Shown: positions 18,612 to 28,138, counted from the first letter of the stretch. The stretch: DNA of 64,000 nucleotides from Acidimicrobiales bacterium (GCA_041394185.1 JAWKIQ010000005.1:62001-126000); one strand, 5' to 3'. Translations and numbers: made by a program. The notes: generated by a model from the sequence alone, not told the origin.

Positions 18612-18637
18612 CGAGCCGGCCTCAGCACCCGATTCAC

Positions 18638-18690
18638 CCCGAGGCGCCCTGTCGCAGCGCCCCGATAGGGGCGCTGCAGACAGACACTTC
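18638..18690 (-). repeat. Hairpin repeat element, copy 2 (minus orientation), also possible terminator
   Basis: Inverse copy of the element at 15023-15074. The core stem GCAGCGCCCC/GGGGCGCTGC (18654-18663 and 18668-18677, loop GATA) is extended by CTGTC/GACAG with one bulged base. It lies between the convergent exporter and CoxM-like genes and could terminate transcription both ways, though there is no T run. Read on the minus strand it starts with the same 14 bases as copy 1. Confidence 0.7.
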
Positions 18691-18693
18691 GGA

Positions 18694-19512
18694 TCAGGAG
18701 GAGGAGGCGGCGGATAGGGCCCGCTCGGTGAGGATGCGAGCCAGGTGCTCGCGATAGTCGGGGTCGGCGTTGAGGTCTGAGGGGGCCGATGTGCCTTCGG
18801 CTGCAAGCGCCGCAGCCTCCGAGATCGACGCCCCCGATGCCAGGGCCTGTTCGACGGCCGAGGCCCGCAGCGGAGTCGAGCCCATGTTGACCAGAGCGAC
18901 GCCCTTGCCACCCTCGGCGACCGCAACCCCGACGATGGCCCAGTCTTGGGCCCGACGGTTGAACTTCTGATAGTTCCAACCGCCTGTCGAAACCGGCACC
19001 TTCACCTCGGTGATCATCTCGTCGGCGGCCAACACCGACTCGAAATACCCGGTGAAGAAGTCGGTTGCCGCGATCTCTCGCGAGCCCCCGGGGGCGGTTG
19101 CCACGATGGTGCCGCCCAGGGCCAGAACCGCTGCCGGCAGGTCAGACGCGGGGTCGGAGTGGGCCAAGGTGCCACCCAGCGTGCCCTTGTGCCGAACCTG
19201 AGGGTCGCCGACCTTCGACGCGACATGGGCCAGCATCGGGCACGCCTGTCGAAGCGCCGCCGAGTGCTCGAGCTCGGTGTGGCGCGTGAGGGCACCGATG
19301 CTGATGGTGTCAGAACCCACGTTGATATAACGCAGATCGTCGAGGCGACCTACGTCGACCACCATCGTGGGCGTGGCCAACCTGAACTTCATCATCGGAA
19401 TCAGGCTGTGACCGCCTGCCATCAGCTTGGCTTCGTCGCCGTGCTCGCCCAGCAGCGAGATGGCGTGTTCGGCCGATTCGGCCACTGCATAGTCGAATGC
19501 TGCGGGGATCAT
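18694..19512 (-). CDS. Molybdenum hydroxylase FAD-binding (CoxM/CutM-like) subunit
   Basis: The ATG at 19512 overlaps the large-subunit stop by 4 bp and gives 272 residues, typical of CoxM. It has FAD-binding signatures AGGHSLIPMMKFRLA near residue 32 and TLGGTLAHSDPASDLPA near residue 115. It passes electrons from the 2Fe-2S subunit to an acceptor. It is the third gene of a CoxS-CoxL-CoxM-ordered operon on the minus strand. Confidence 0.92.
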   Translation of the reverse strand: MIPAAFDYAVAESAEHAISLLGEHGDEAKLMAGGHSLIPMMKFRLATPTMVVDVGRLDDLRYINVGSDTISIGALTRHTELEHSAALRQACPMLAHVASKVGDPQVRHKGTLGGTLAHSDPASDLPAAVLALGGTIVATAPGGSREIAATDFFTGYFESVLAADEMITEVKVPVSTGGWNYQKFNRRAQDWAIVGVAVAEGGKGVALVNMGSTPLRASAVEQALASGASISEAAALAAEGTSAPSDLNADPDYREHLARILTERALSAASSS

Positions 19513-21878
19513 GCCGAAGCTCCTTGGTTGGCTGAGTTGATCATTCGCCACAACCGCTGCGGTGTGGCCGGCATCTCGATGTCCTTGATGCCGTAGGGCG
19601 ACAGTGCGTCGACGATGGCGTTGATTGCAGCTGCGGCCGAGCCGATGGTGCCGGCCTCGCCGACACCCTTGACGCCGAGGGGGTTCGACGTCGACGCGGT
19701 GACGGTCGAGTCGAGTTTCATCGACGGAACCTCGGCCGGCGAAGGCACCAGGTAGTCCATGAACGACGGGTTCAGCGGATTGCCGTGCTCGTCGTAGTTG
19801 GCCTGCTCCCACAGTGCCTGGGCCACACCTTGGACGATGCCGCCGTGCACCTGACCTTCGACGATCAGCGGGTTGACCTGGTTGCCGCAGTCGTCGACTG
19901 CGATGTAGTCGACCAGTTCGACGCCGCCGGTGACCGTGTCGACCTCGACCACGGCAACGTGGGTGCCGAACGGGAACGCAAAGTTGGGCGGGTCGAAGCT
20001 GACCTGCTCTTGCAGGTTGGGCTCCATGCCATCTGGTAGGTCGTGGGCAGAGAAGGCGGCGAAACCGACCGACTGGATGGGCGTTGCGGTCTCGGGCGAA
20101 CCGGCCACCATCAGGTTGCCGTCCTCGAGCACGATGTCTTCGGGGCTGGCCTCGAGCTGGTGGGCGACGATGGCCTTGGCCTTGGCGATCACCTTGTCGG
20201 TTGCCATGGCTATGGCCACACCGCCGACCGCCAACGAGCGCGACCCGTATGTGTCGAGACCCAGCGGGCTGATCGATGTGTCGGAGTGCAACACGTGAAC
20301 GTCGGCCGGGTCGATGCCCATCTTGTCTGCGACCAGCATCGACCACGAGGTCTCGTGTCCCTGGCCGTGCGGAGTTGAGCCCGACACGACCTCGACCTTG
20401 CCGGTTGGCAGCATGCGCACAGTGGCATGCTCCCAACCGCCTGCTGCGTAGTTGAGACCACCGAGTGCCCGGCTGGGAGCCAGACCGCAGATCTCGACAT
20501 AGGTGCACATGCCGATGCCGAGCTGCTTGGTGTCGCCTGCTTCGCGACGGCGGGCCTGCTCTTCACGCAGCTGGGTGATCTGCGCCAACTCGAGAGCCCG
20601 TTCGAGGTTGGGACCGTAGTGGCCAGAGTCGAAGACCAGGCCAGAGGGGCACTCCCAGTTCTCGAAGAACTCGCCGCCGCCGGCGAAGTTGCGCCTGCGG
20701 ATCTCGTCTGGCGAGATTCCCACCTCGGCCGCCAACATGTCCATGCCGCGCTCGATGGCGTAGCTGGCCTCGGGCCTGCCCGCCCCGCGGTAGGCGTCGG
20801 TTGGTGTGAGGTTGGTGAAGTAGCCATCGCACACGAAGCTGAAGTTCGGGCACGCGTACACACCGGTGTAAAGGAACGAGCCCAGCAGCGGGGTGCCGGG
20901 CGTGATGAGCTGCATGTAGGCGCCCATGTCGGCCTCGATGTGCACCTTGACCGCGGTGAGCTTGCCGTCGGCGTCGGAGCCGATCTCGATGTGCTGAACC
21001 TGGCCGCGACCCTGCGTGGTCGACAGTGCTGCCTCGCTGCGGCTCTCGGTCCAACGCACCGGACGCTTCAATCGGTTGGCCAAGGCGACGGCCAGTATCT
21101 CGTCGGCGTTGATGTTGAGCTTGGCGCCGAACCCGCCGCCCACCGATGGGGCCACGATGCGAACGTTGTGCTCGGGTATGCCGGTGGTTGCGGCCACCAT
21201 CACCTTCAAGATGTGTGGCACCTGGGTCGCCGAGTACAACGTGATGTCGCCGCCATAGGGTGACGGCACGGCCAACACACCGCGCGGCTCCATGGCCGAG
21301 GGGATCAGACGCTGTTGGACGAAGCGAGCCGACACCCGGTGGGCCGACGCGTCGAGAGCGGCCTGGGTGGCGTCTGGGTCGGGGTCGAGAGCCCACGTGT
21401 ATGCCTTGTTGGTGCCCAAATCTGGGTGGGCCAGGGCCTCGCCGGCCACGGCTGCCTCGACGGTGGCCACGGCGGGCAACTCGTCGTATTCGACCACCAC
21501 GTGTTCGACCGCATCGGCCGCGGCGTAGCGAGAGTTGGCCAGCACCACGGCGACGATGTCGCCTACATAGCGGGCGTTCTCGATCGCCACCGGGAAGTGC
21601 GGCGGGTTCAACATGTCGGCGGTGACAGGCCATGCACACGGCAGCGGAGCCAGCCAATAACCCTCCGACAGATCGGCGCCGGTGTATGCACCGACCACAC
21701 CGGGCTGTTCCAGTGCGCCGCTGACATCGATGGACGCTATGCGGGCGTTGGCCACCGTCGATCGCACCATGCCCATCCACAGCTCGCCAGGGGCGTGGAT
21801 GTCGTCGACGTATTTGGCCTCGCCTGTCAACAGCTTGGGATCTTCCTTGCGGAGCATCCGCGTTCCCATTACCGCCAT
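19509..21878 (-). CDS. Molybdopterin-binding large subunit, form II CoxL-like (xanthine dehydrogenase family)
   Basis: A 789-residue Mo-hydroxylase catalytic subunit. The active-site loop reads AYRGAGR, the form II signature, not the AYxCSFR of true (form I) CO dehydrogenase, so CO oxidation should not be assumed. Other blocks include GGGFGAKLN, GSTPHGQGHETSW and VKGVGEAGTIGS. The substrate is probably an aldehyde, an N-heterocycle or another small molecule. It starts one base after the small-subunit stop. Confidence 0.92.
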   Translation of the reverse strand: MAVMGTRMLRKEDPKLLTGEAKYVDDIHAPGELWMGMVRSTVANARIASIDVSGALEQPGVVGAYTGADLSEGYWLAPLPCAWPVTADMLNPPHFPVAIENARYVGDIVAVVLANSRYAAADAVEHVVVEYDELPAVATVEAAVAGEALAHPDLGTNKAYTWALDPDPDATQAALDASAHRVSARFVQQRLIPSAMEPRGVLAVPSPYGGDITLYSATQVPHILKVMVAATTGIPEHNVRIVAPSVGGGFGAKLNINADEILAVALANRLKRPVRWTESRSEAALSTTQGRGQVQHIEIGSDADGKLTAVKVHIEADMGAYMQLITPGTPLLGSFLYTGVYACPNFSFVCDGYFTNLTPTDAYRGAGRPEASYAIERGMDMLAAEVGISPDEIRRRNFAGGGEFFENWECPSGLVFDSGHYGPNLERALELAQITQLREEQARRREAGDTKQLGIGMCTYVEICGLAPSRALGGLNYAAGGWEHATVRMLPTGKVEVVSGSTPHGQGHETSWSMLVADKMGIDPADVHVLHSDTSISPLGLDTYGSRSLAVGGVAIAMATDKVIAKAKAIVAHQLEASPEDIVLEDGNLMVAGSPETATPIQSVGFAAFSAHDLPDGMEPNLQEQVSFDPPNFAFPFGTHVAVVEVDTVTGGVELVDYIAVDDCGNQVNPLIVEGQVHGGIVQGVAQALWEQANYDEHGNPLNPSFMDYLVPSPAEVPSMKLDSTVTASTSNPLGVKGVGEAGTIGSAAAAINAIVDALSPYGIKDIEMPATPQRLWRMINSANQGASA

Positions 21879-21879
21879 G

Positions 21880-22341
21880 TCAGCTCCCCTCAGCTGCGGC
21901 CAGAACGGCCTTCACGATGTTGTGGTAGCCGGTGCAGCGACACAGGTTGCCCTCGAGCCCTTCGCGCACCTCGGCCTCGGTCGGGTTTGGGTTCTCGTCG
22001 AGCAACGATGTGGCCGCCATGACCATGCCCGGGGTGCAGTAACCGCACTGAAGGCCATGGTTCTCCATGAAGGCCTGCTGCATTGGGTGAAGGGTTCCGT
22101 CTGGCGAAGCCATCCCCTCGATGGTGGTGATCGAGGCCCCGTTGGCCTGCACCGCCAGCATGGTGCAACTCTTCACCGACTGGCCATCGACGTGCACGGT
22201 GCAGGCACCACACGACGAGGTGTCGCATCCGATGTTGGTGCCGGTCAATCCCACCGAATCTCGGATGTGATGCACCAACAGTGTCCTGGGTTCGACGTCG
22301 CCGCTGTGGACGACGCCGTTTATGGTCATCTCGATCTGCAT
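21880..22341 (-). CDS. 2Fe-2S small subunit (CoxS-like) of the molybdenum hydroxylase
   Basis: The ATG at 22341 follows a GGGGAGA RBS and gives 153 residues, the usual CoxS size. It carries the plant-ferredoxin cluster (Cys39, Cys44, Cys47, Cys59; GCDTSSCGAC) and the second helical-domain cluster (Cys99, Cys102, Cys134, Cys136; CGYCTPGM and CRCTGY). It is the first gene of the operon, just downstream of the palindrome at 22385-22402. Confidence 0.95.
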   Translation of the reverse strand: MQIEMTINGVVHSGDVEPRTLLVHHIRDSVGLTGTNIGCDTSSCGACTVHVDGQSVKSCTMLAVQANGASITTIEGMASPDGTLHPMQQAFMENHGLQCGYCTPGMVMAATSLLDENPNPTEAEVREGLEGNLCRCTGYHNIVKAVLAAAEGS

Positions 22342-22384
22342 TGATCTCCCCGGGGTGCTCGCAGCTACGAATCCGAACCTACAC

Positions 22385-22402
22385 GCGTGACCTAGGTCAC
22401 GC
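22385..22402. promoter_or_regulatory. Perfect 18-bp palindrome in a divergent intergenic region (candidate operator)
   Basis: GCGTGACCTAGGTCACGC is a perfect inverted repeat without a spacer. It lies in the 85-bp gap between the divergently transcribed CoxS-like gene and the LLM oxidoreductase gene. The position and symmetry fit the binding site of a dimeric repressor or activator (GntR, TetR or similar) controlling both. No regulator gene is adjacent, so the protein is unknown. Confidence 0.6.
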
Positions 22403-22426
22403 ACGCAGTTAGGCCATGATTCACCC

Positions 22427-23347
22427 ATGACTTCTTCAACCGTCAGATGGGGCTACGGAGCCGGTACGGCCGTCACCAGCGTTCAGCAGGCTCTCGCCGA
22501 GGCCTTGTGGGCCGAGGCGGCAGGATTCGACTCGTTCTGGATCTCGCAGATGTCGGGCGTCGACCCCATCGTGGCGTGTGCAGCGATAGGCGAACGCGCA
22601 GCCGGTTTGACCGAAATGGGCACGTCGGTAGTGCCCCTGACCGGGCGGCACCCGTTGGCCCTGGCGGCGTCGGCGGCCACCGCGGCGTCGGCCACGGGCA
22701 ACCGGTTCACCCTGGGCATCGGGCCATCGCACAAGATCGTGGCAGAAGGCATGTACGGCGAGAGCTTCGACCGGCCCTTCGCCCGCACCGCCGAGTTCGT
22801 GCACTGCCTGAACGCCCTGTTCGAGACCGGCTCGGTCCAGCACGGCGGCGATCACATCGTCGCCAACGGGACACTCACGGTCGAGGCCGACCCGCCGCCC
22901 CTGTTGCTGGCAGCGCTGGGCCCACGAATGCTTGCCTTCGCCGGAGCGCACGCCGCGGGCACCAGCGTCGGCCAGTGCGGCCCCAAGACCATCGCGTCAC
23001 ACATCGCGCCGCTGATACGCGAAGCTGCGGCCGAGGCCGGCCGGCCCGATCCGCGCATCGTGGCCCTGGTCAACATCTGCGTCACCTCCGATCGAGATGG
23101 GGCCATCGAAGCCGCCAGGCCCGGATCGGCCATGTACGGATCGCTGCCCTCGTACCGACGAATGCTCGACATCGAGGGCGTCGACGACGCCGTAGACCTG
23201 GTGCTGATCGGGTCACCCGACGAGGTCGGCGACCGGCTGGGCCAATACGTCGAATCTGGCGCCACCGATCTGCGAGTGGGTATAGCGACGCAAGACCCCC
23301 AAGACCGAGCGGCCACGAAGTCCTTCCTCGAGAGCTTCGTCGCCTAG
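22427..23347 (+). CDS. LLM class (probably F420-dependent) oxidoreductase
   Basis: A 306-residue luciferase-like monooxygenase fold protein. It contains EAAGFDSFWISQMSGVDPI near the N-terminus, GTSVVPLTGRHPLALA, FTLGIGPSHKIV, the PLLLAALGPRML block and GSPDEVGDRL near the C-terminus, as in actinobacterial F420-dependent LLM proteins. The substrate is unknown. It is divergent from the molybdenum hydroxylase operon and shares the palindrome-containing region with it. Confidence 0.88.
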   Translation: MTSSTVRWGYGAGTAVTSVQQALAEALWAEAAGFDSFWISQMSGVDPIVACAAIGERAAGLTEMGTSVVPLTGRHPLALAASAATAASATGNRFTLGIGPSHKIVAEGMYGESFDRPFARTAEFVHCLNALFETGSVQHGGDHIVANGTLTVEADPPPLLLAALGPRMLAFAGAHAAGTSVGQCGPKTIASHIAPLIREAAAEAGRPDPRIVALVNICVTSDRDGAIEAARPGSAMYGSLPSYRRMLDIEGVDDAVDLVLIGSPDEVGDRLGQYVESGATDLRVGIATQDPQDRAATKSFLESFVA

Positions 23348-23377
23348 CGACCGCGCCAGTTGTGACAGGCTGTCGCC

Positions 23378-24088
23378 ATGGCAACTCCACACATTCGCGC
23401 CGAGGCCGGCGACTATGCCGAGGTCGTCTTGATGCCCGGAGACCCGCTGCGGGCCAAGTTCATCGCCGACACCTACCTGGACGACGTTCGACAGGTCAAC
23501 GACGTTCGCAACATGCTGGGCTTCACCGGAACGTACGAGGGCAAACCGGTGTCGGTTCAGGGCTCGGGCATGGGCGTGCCCTCGTTGTCGATCTATGCAA
23601 CCGAGCTGATTCGCGAGTTCGGCGTAAAGAAGATCGTGCGGGTCGGCTCCTGCGGAGCCATCGTCGACGGCCTGGACCTGGGCGACGTCGTGTTCGGCAT
23701 GGCGGCGGGCACCGACTCGATCGTCAACCGGGCCAGGGTGCAGGGGCGCGACTTCGCCGCCGCTGCCGACTGGAACCTGCTGCGCTCGTGTGTCGAGTCG
23801 GCCGAGGCCAGGGGCATCAGCGCCAAGGTCGGCCGGCTGTTCACCAGCGACTTCTTCTATGACCCCGCGGGCGACTCGACGTTCGACATGCTGGCGCGGT
23901 GGGGGTTCATGGCCGTCGAGATGGAGGCCGCGGGCCTTTACGGCGTCGCCATCGAGAACGGGGCCGCGGCGCTGGCCGTGTGCACCGTCAGCGACCACAT
24001 CATGCGCGGCGAGCACATGTCGATAGACGACCGCGAACGCAGCTTCGACGACATGATCCGCGCTGTACTTTCCGGCGCTCTCGACTAG
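23378..24088 (+). CDS. deoD: Purine-nucleoside phosphorylase, DeoD type
   Basis: A 236-residue PNP that splits purine nucleosides with phosphate. DeoD-type signatures are present: VVLMPGDPLRAKFIA (phosphate site), VGSCGAI, EMEAAGLYGVA and the catalytic Asp in TVSDHI. The last nine codons and stop (from about 24059) are identical to the unit of the 34-bp tandem array that follows, so the gene end is itself the first repeat copy. Confidence 0.95.
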   Translation: MATPHIRAEAGDYAEVVLMPGDPLRAKFIADTYLDDVRQVNDVRNMLGFTGTYEGKPVSVQGSGMGVPSLSIYATELIREFGVKKIVRVGSCGAIVDGLDLGDVVFGMAAGTDSIVNRARVQGRDFAAAADWNLLRSCVESAEARGISAKVGRLFTSDFFYDPAGDSTFDMLARWGFMAVEMEAAGLYGVAIENGAAALAVCTVSDHIMRGEHMSIDDRERSFDDMIRAVLSGALD

Positions 24089-24509
24089 CGGACGCGCTGT
24101 ACTTTCCGGCGCTCTCCACTAGCGGACGCGCTGTACTTTCCGGCGCTCTCCACTAGCGGACGCGCTGTACTTTCCGGCGCTCTCGACTAGCGGACGCGCT
24201 GTACTTTCCGGCGCTCTCGACTAGCGGACGCGCTGTACTTTCCGGCGCTCTCGACTAGCGGGACGCGCTGTACTTTCCGGCGCTCTCGACTAGCGGGCGC
24301 GCTGTACTTTCCGGCGCTCTCGACTAGCGGACGCGCTGTACTTTCCGGCGCTCTCGACTAGCGGACGCGCTGTACTCTCCGGCGCTCTCGACTAGCGGAC
24401 GCGCTGTACTTTCCGGCGCTCTCGACTAGCGGACGCGCTGTACTCTCCGGCGCTCTCGACTAGCGGACGCGCTGTACTTTCCGGCGCTCTCGACTAGCGG
24501 ACGCGCTGT
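24059..24509 (+). repeat. 34-bp tandem array (13 copies plus 8 bp) seeded by the 3' end of deoD
   Basis: The unit begins CGCGCTGTACTTTCCGGCGC and contains the deoD stop codon TAG. Copy 1 is the coding end of deoD; twelve further full copies and an 8-bp partial follow with almost no divergence. Two copies have CCACT for CGACT, two have ACTCTCC for ACTTTCC, one has an extra G (35 bp) and one has an A-to-G-type change beside it. There are no spacers, so it is not CRISPR. It fills most of the 470-bp gap to the next gene; beyond it only a short leader precedes the lipoprotein gene. Confidence 0.95.
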
Positions 24510-24558
24510 GTTGGGCGGTGCTCTGACCTGAGCCGACGGTGGGCGTATTGTTCGCGAC

Positions 24559-25617
24559 ATGAGGAATCTCGTCGCTGTCGTCGCCCTCCTGGTGGTATTG
24601 GCGGCGTGCTCTGACACCGACTCGGTGGTCACCGTCGATTCGACCTCGACCACCATCGAGACGACAACCACCCAACCCAGCTCGACCACTTCCGCCGCGA
24701 CGTCATCCACCGATGGCGCCGACAGCACGACCACCCTGGTCGACCCCACCGACACGGTCCCCCTCGACGGTGGCGCCGTGGCCGTCTACTTCACAACCGG
24801 CGACGGTGCCGACTGCTCGACAGTCGAGGAATGGGCCAGACCCGAGCTGGCCGAGATGACCGCCCTGGAGGCCGCCTTGACCCACCTGGTCGCGGGCCCC
24901 ACCCCAGACGAGATCGCCGAGGGCGCCGGGTCGAACTTCTCGGCCGCCACCGCCGATTCGTTGGTCAGGGTCACCCATGACGAGAGCGGCTATGTGGTCG
25001 TCGACCTAACCGACCATGGTGGCTGGGTTTCGCTGTCTTCTGCCAGTTGCTCGTCGGCCGCCCTGCTGGCGCAGCTGAACGCGACCGTGTTCCAGTTCGG
25101 CGACGTCGACCGTGTCCGCTACGAACTCGACGGCAGCTGCGAGCGCATGTTCAATGTTCTGCAGAGCGAATGCACCGAGTTCGACCGTTCGGGGTCGATC
25201 AGCCTGGCACTCGCCGAACGGGCCGATGGGCGCGGCTGCGCGCCGGGCGAAGGGCCGCTCGGCGACGGGCGCTGGTTCGGATTCGTCGCGGACGGGTCGT
25301 CCGACCAGGCCATCAACTTCGACTTGGCGTGCTGGTTCACCGGCGCCGCCGCCGTTCAGGCCAGCGCCGAAGACGGCGAAGAGTCGCCGCCACCCAACGA
25401 CTACTACGTCCGCAACAGCGTCAGCACGATTCGGGTGATGAACCCGGGACCCGGGGCCACCGCACTGTGGTATCCGTCGGGCGACCCCACCGAGTTCAAC
25501 GAAACCGACATCGCCACGTGGCTCGAATGGCGCTCAACCCAGGAGTTTCAGCTGGGCGTGTGGATCGACACCGCCGACGGGCAGATCATCCGCATCGTCG
25601 AGCAGTGGGTGCCGTAG
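24559..25617 (+). CDS. GerMN-domain lipoprotein
   Basis: A 352-residue exported lipoprotein with a signal peptide ending in lipobox VLAAC (Cys17). A Thr/Ser-rich linker (about 25-65) precedes a GerMN-like domain (about 72-190) with AVYFTTG, ALTHLVAGPTPDE and VVVDLT, as in LpqB/GerM-type proteins. The C-terminal ~150 residues, with paired Cys, are not recognised. Its role is probably at the outer face of the membrane. The gene follows the 34-bp repeat array. Confidence 0.8.
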   Translation: MRNLVAVVALLVVLAACSDTDSVVTVDSTSTTIETTTTQPSSTTSAATSSTDGADSTTTLVDPTDTVPLDGGAVAVYFTTGDGADCSTVEEWARPELAEMTALEAALTHLVAGPTPDEIAEGAGSNFSAATADSLVRVTHDESGYVVVDLTDHGGWVSLSSASCSSAALLAQLNATVFQFGDVDRVRYELDGSCERMFNVLQSECTEFDRSGSISLALAERADGRGCAPGEGPLGDGRWFGFVADGSSDQAINFDLACWFTGAAAVQASAEDGEESPPPNDYYVRNSVSTIRVMNPGPGATALWYPSGDPTEFNETDIATWLEWRSTQEFQLGVWIDTADGQIIRIVEQWVP

Positions 25618-25641
25618 CCGTAGCCGTCGCGCTGGGTGCGG

Positions 25642-26454
25642 TCAGCGGCGGTTCGCGCTGATCCACCCGACGCCGAAGTCGACGATGTCGCGCTGGCGCA
25701 TCAGCAGCGCGGTGGCCTGACCTACGCGCCCCTCGATCTGACGCCCGGTCGCAGCGAACGCGTCGCCTATGGCGTCGAAGTCGGACTCATCGGGCCGCAG
25801 CTCGTCGAAGTCGACCCATGTCGCCACACCGTCGACCATGACCTTCGCGCAGTCGGCGCTGAGCGACTTCGAGGGCCACTCCGCTCGCGTTTCGGCCAGG
25901 TGAAGTGAAGTGTTGTTACCGTGACCGACCCCCAGCAACAGCACCGTTGCATCGAGCTCGTACATGCGCGCCAAGGGCGATGACTCGCCGAATTGATTCG
26001 TCAACGGGTGTTCTGAACACACCTGGTGTGCCCTGGGCCCGCACGCGGCGAACGACACCGTCGGATGCGGGCTGCGAACCACACCTGCGACATGGCGGAA
26101 GACCTCGACGATCTGCCCCATGGCCCTGGTGGGGGTCAGCGCAGGGTCGAACACGGGCATGTTGGCCCTGACCTCGTCGACCCATTCGTCGGGGATGGGC
26201 GGATTCGACCACAAGGCCGGATCGGTCAGCTGCCCGGTCTGGGTGGGCATCACGATGGTGCCTTCTGGCCCCACCACGTCCAGCAGCGCCTGCACCACGG
26301 TCTGGGCTCCGCCGACGACCCAGCCCAACGACGACAGTGACGAGTGAACCATCAGCACCGACCCGACTCGAACACCGAGGGCCGACAGGTCGGCCACCAA
26401 CGAGGTTCGGGTTATCGGGCCAGGCGATGACGCAACGGCGTCGGCCTCGGTCAT
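25642..26454 (-). CDS. AAC(3)-family N-acetyltransferase
   Basis: Family blocks are clear: VHSSLSSLGWVVGGAQTVV, GTIVMPTQTGQ, RAMGQIVEVFRHV with VVRSPHPTVSFAACG, and ESSPLARMYELDATVLLLG with the LHLAETRAEW end. These are the acetyl-CoA and substrate-binding features of aminoglycoside 3-N-acetyltransferases. Many chromosomal members act on other amines, so resistance cannot be inferred. The ATG at 26454 has AGGTG upstream; a GTG at 26463 directly abutting the preceding gene is an alternative. Confidence 0.85.
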   Translation of the reverse strand: MTEADAVASSPGPITRTSLVADLSALGVRVGSVLMVHSSLSSLGWVVGGAQTVVQALLDVVGPEGTIVMPTQTGQLTDPALWSNPPIPDEWVDEVRANMPVFDPALTPTRAMGQIVEVFRHVAGVVRSPHPTVSFAACGPRAHQVCSEHPLTNQFGESSPLARMYELDATVLLLGVGHGNNTSLHLAETRAEWPSKSLSADCAKVMVDGVATWVDFDELRPDESDFDAIGDAFAATGRQIEGRVGQATALLMRQRDIVDFGVGWISANRR

Positions 26455-26463
26455 CTGGCGCAC

Positions 26464-28138
26464 CTACATGACCTGGCGAACCAGGTCGCGGGTCAAGTCG
26501 AGGCCGACCGAACCTATCGACAACAGTTCGTTGTGAAAGCGCGGCAGGTCGTCGGCACCGTTCTTGGCCACCCACTCGTCGCGCAGGTCCAAGATGACCT
26601 GCTCGCCGACCCGATACGAGATCGCCTGCCCGGGCCAGCCCAGATAACGCACCATCTCGGACTCGGACATGTGCCTGGTCTGGTGTGCGACCTTCATCAT
26701 CATCTCGACACCGAGCTCGTAGCTCCAGGTCTGGCCGGCGCCGACGGGCGAACCATCGGGGATGGTCAGCTCGAGGTGGCAGCCGATGTCGATGACGATC
26801 CGGCACGCCCTCAGCGTCTGGGACATGATCAATCCGACCTCGTACTCGGGCTTGTCGAGGTAGCCCAGCTCGCCCATCAGCCGCTCGGCGTAGAGCGCCC
26901 ACCCCTCGCCGGACCCCGGGTGCCAGATCGACATGCGATGGAACCGCGACAACTGGTCACCGAGAGCCAACGCGGTGCCGGCCTGTAGGTGATGGCCGGG
27001 GAAGCCTTCGTGGTACGCGGTGGTGACCTCCTCGAAGAGCGGGAAGGTCGTGCGCCCCTCCATCGGGTACCAGACCCGTCCGGGTCGCGAGAAGTCTTCC
27101 GAGGGCGCCGAATAGTGCGGAGCCGCGGCCCCGCCGGGCGGGGCAGCCTTGACCTCGAGGGTGCGGATGCGCGGGTCCACGACGAAGTGGGTGCCGTCGA
27201 GTTCGCTGAGGGCCTGCTCTTGGCGTTGCTGCATCAGCGCCAGGAACTCCTGAGCGTCGGCCGCACACATCGACGGGTCGGTGCCCAGACGCTCGAGGAC
27301 CTGGTCGACGGTTGCGTCGGGGTCTATGCGGGCGCACGCGGCACGAAGGTCTTCGCCGAGGCGCGCCAGCTCTTCCCACCCCCATTCGTAGGTGGCGATC
27401 GGATCGATATCGGCGCCCAACCAGATGCGGGTAGCGGCGACGTAGGCGTCGTGTCCCACTGCGTCGCGGGGGTTGGCGGCGGGCAGCAGGTGAGCCTCGA
27501 GCCAGTCGGTGGCTTGGGCGTAGGCGTGCTTGGCGCTTTCGATCGCGGCCACCACACGGGGGCGCAGTGGGGCCAGATCGCTGTCGTCGGCAACTGCCTC
27601 GCCGAAGGTGTCGAGCATCGGCCCGAACGACGAATCAGGGCCCGCAGCCTGCCGTCCCTGTTCGATGGCGATCTCGACCTGGCGGCGGGCGGGCACCTCG
27701 CCAGTCTCGATGCCCGCGTTCAACGATCGAGATAGCCGCCCAGCGCCTTGTCCATGGTCTCGAGGGAGTGCAGATCGCTTCCCAGTCGGCGACGCTAGAG
27801 GTTGGTGCCTGGGAGAACACTTCGCGTATGTACTGCCACGGCGACACGATGTTGTTGAGGTCTCGCACACTCCAGCGCCGGTCGATGTCGGCCAGGCGCA
27901 CGTCGCACTCGTCGACCAGGACTCGCTGTGCCAGTGTGCCGAAGCGACCATCGGCGGTTGCGTCGAGGGCGTCGGTTCGCAGGGCCTGCCAGAAGTCGCG
28001 GACGGCGGCCGTTCCCGCGGGCGAGAAGTCGGTCCACTCTGAGGCGTTCGCGTAGTCGCCCTCGAAGGTCGATAGGACCGGGTCGAGTTCGTGCAAGCGG
28101 TCGAGCGCTAGAGAACTGACTTCGAAGATGTCTGCCAC
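26464..28138 (-). pseudogene. DUF885 family hydrolase, broken by two single-base losses
   Basis: The N-terminal frame (from about GTG 28138; VADIFEVSSLALDRLHELDP) runs to WEAI near 27770. The middle reads SLETMDKALGGYLDR in a second frame, and LNAGIETGEVPARR to the end is in a third. Restoring one base near 27765 (a G run on the plus strand) and one near 27724 gives a continuous ~558-residue DUF885 protein, the normal family length. The metallopeptidase-like motif YHEGFPGHH is intact. Two losses 40 bp apart suggest sequence error as much as decay. It shares an operon with the AAC(3)-like gene. Confidence 0.8.

Noticed and set aside
19509..21878. True (form I) carbon monoxide dehydrogenase
   Set aside because: The active-site loop is AYRGAGR (form II), not AYxCSFR.
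24059..24509. CRISPR array
   Set aside because: The units are directly adjacent with no unique spacers and overlap a coding end; there are no cas genes.
25642..26454. Antibiotic resistance determinant
   Set aside because: The AAC(3) fold is clear but chromosomal family members act on other substrates; there is no mobile or resistance context beside it.
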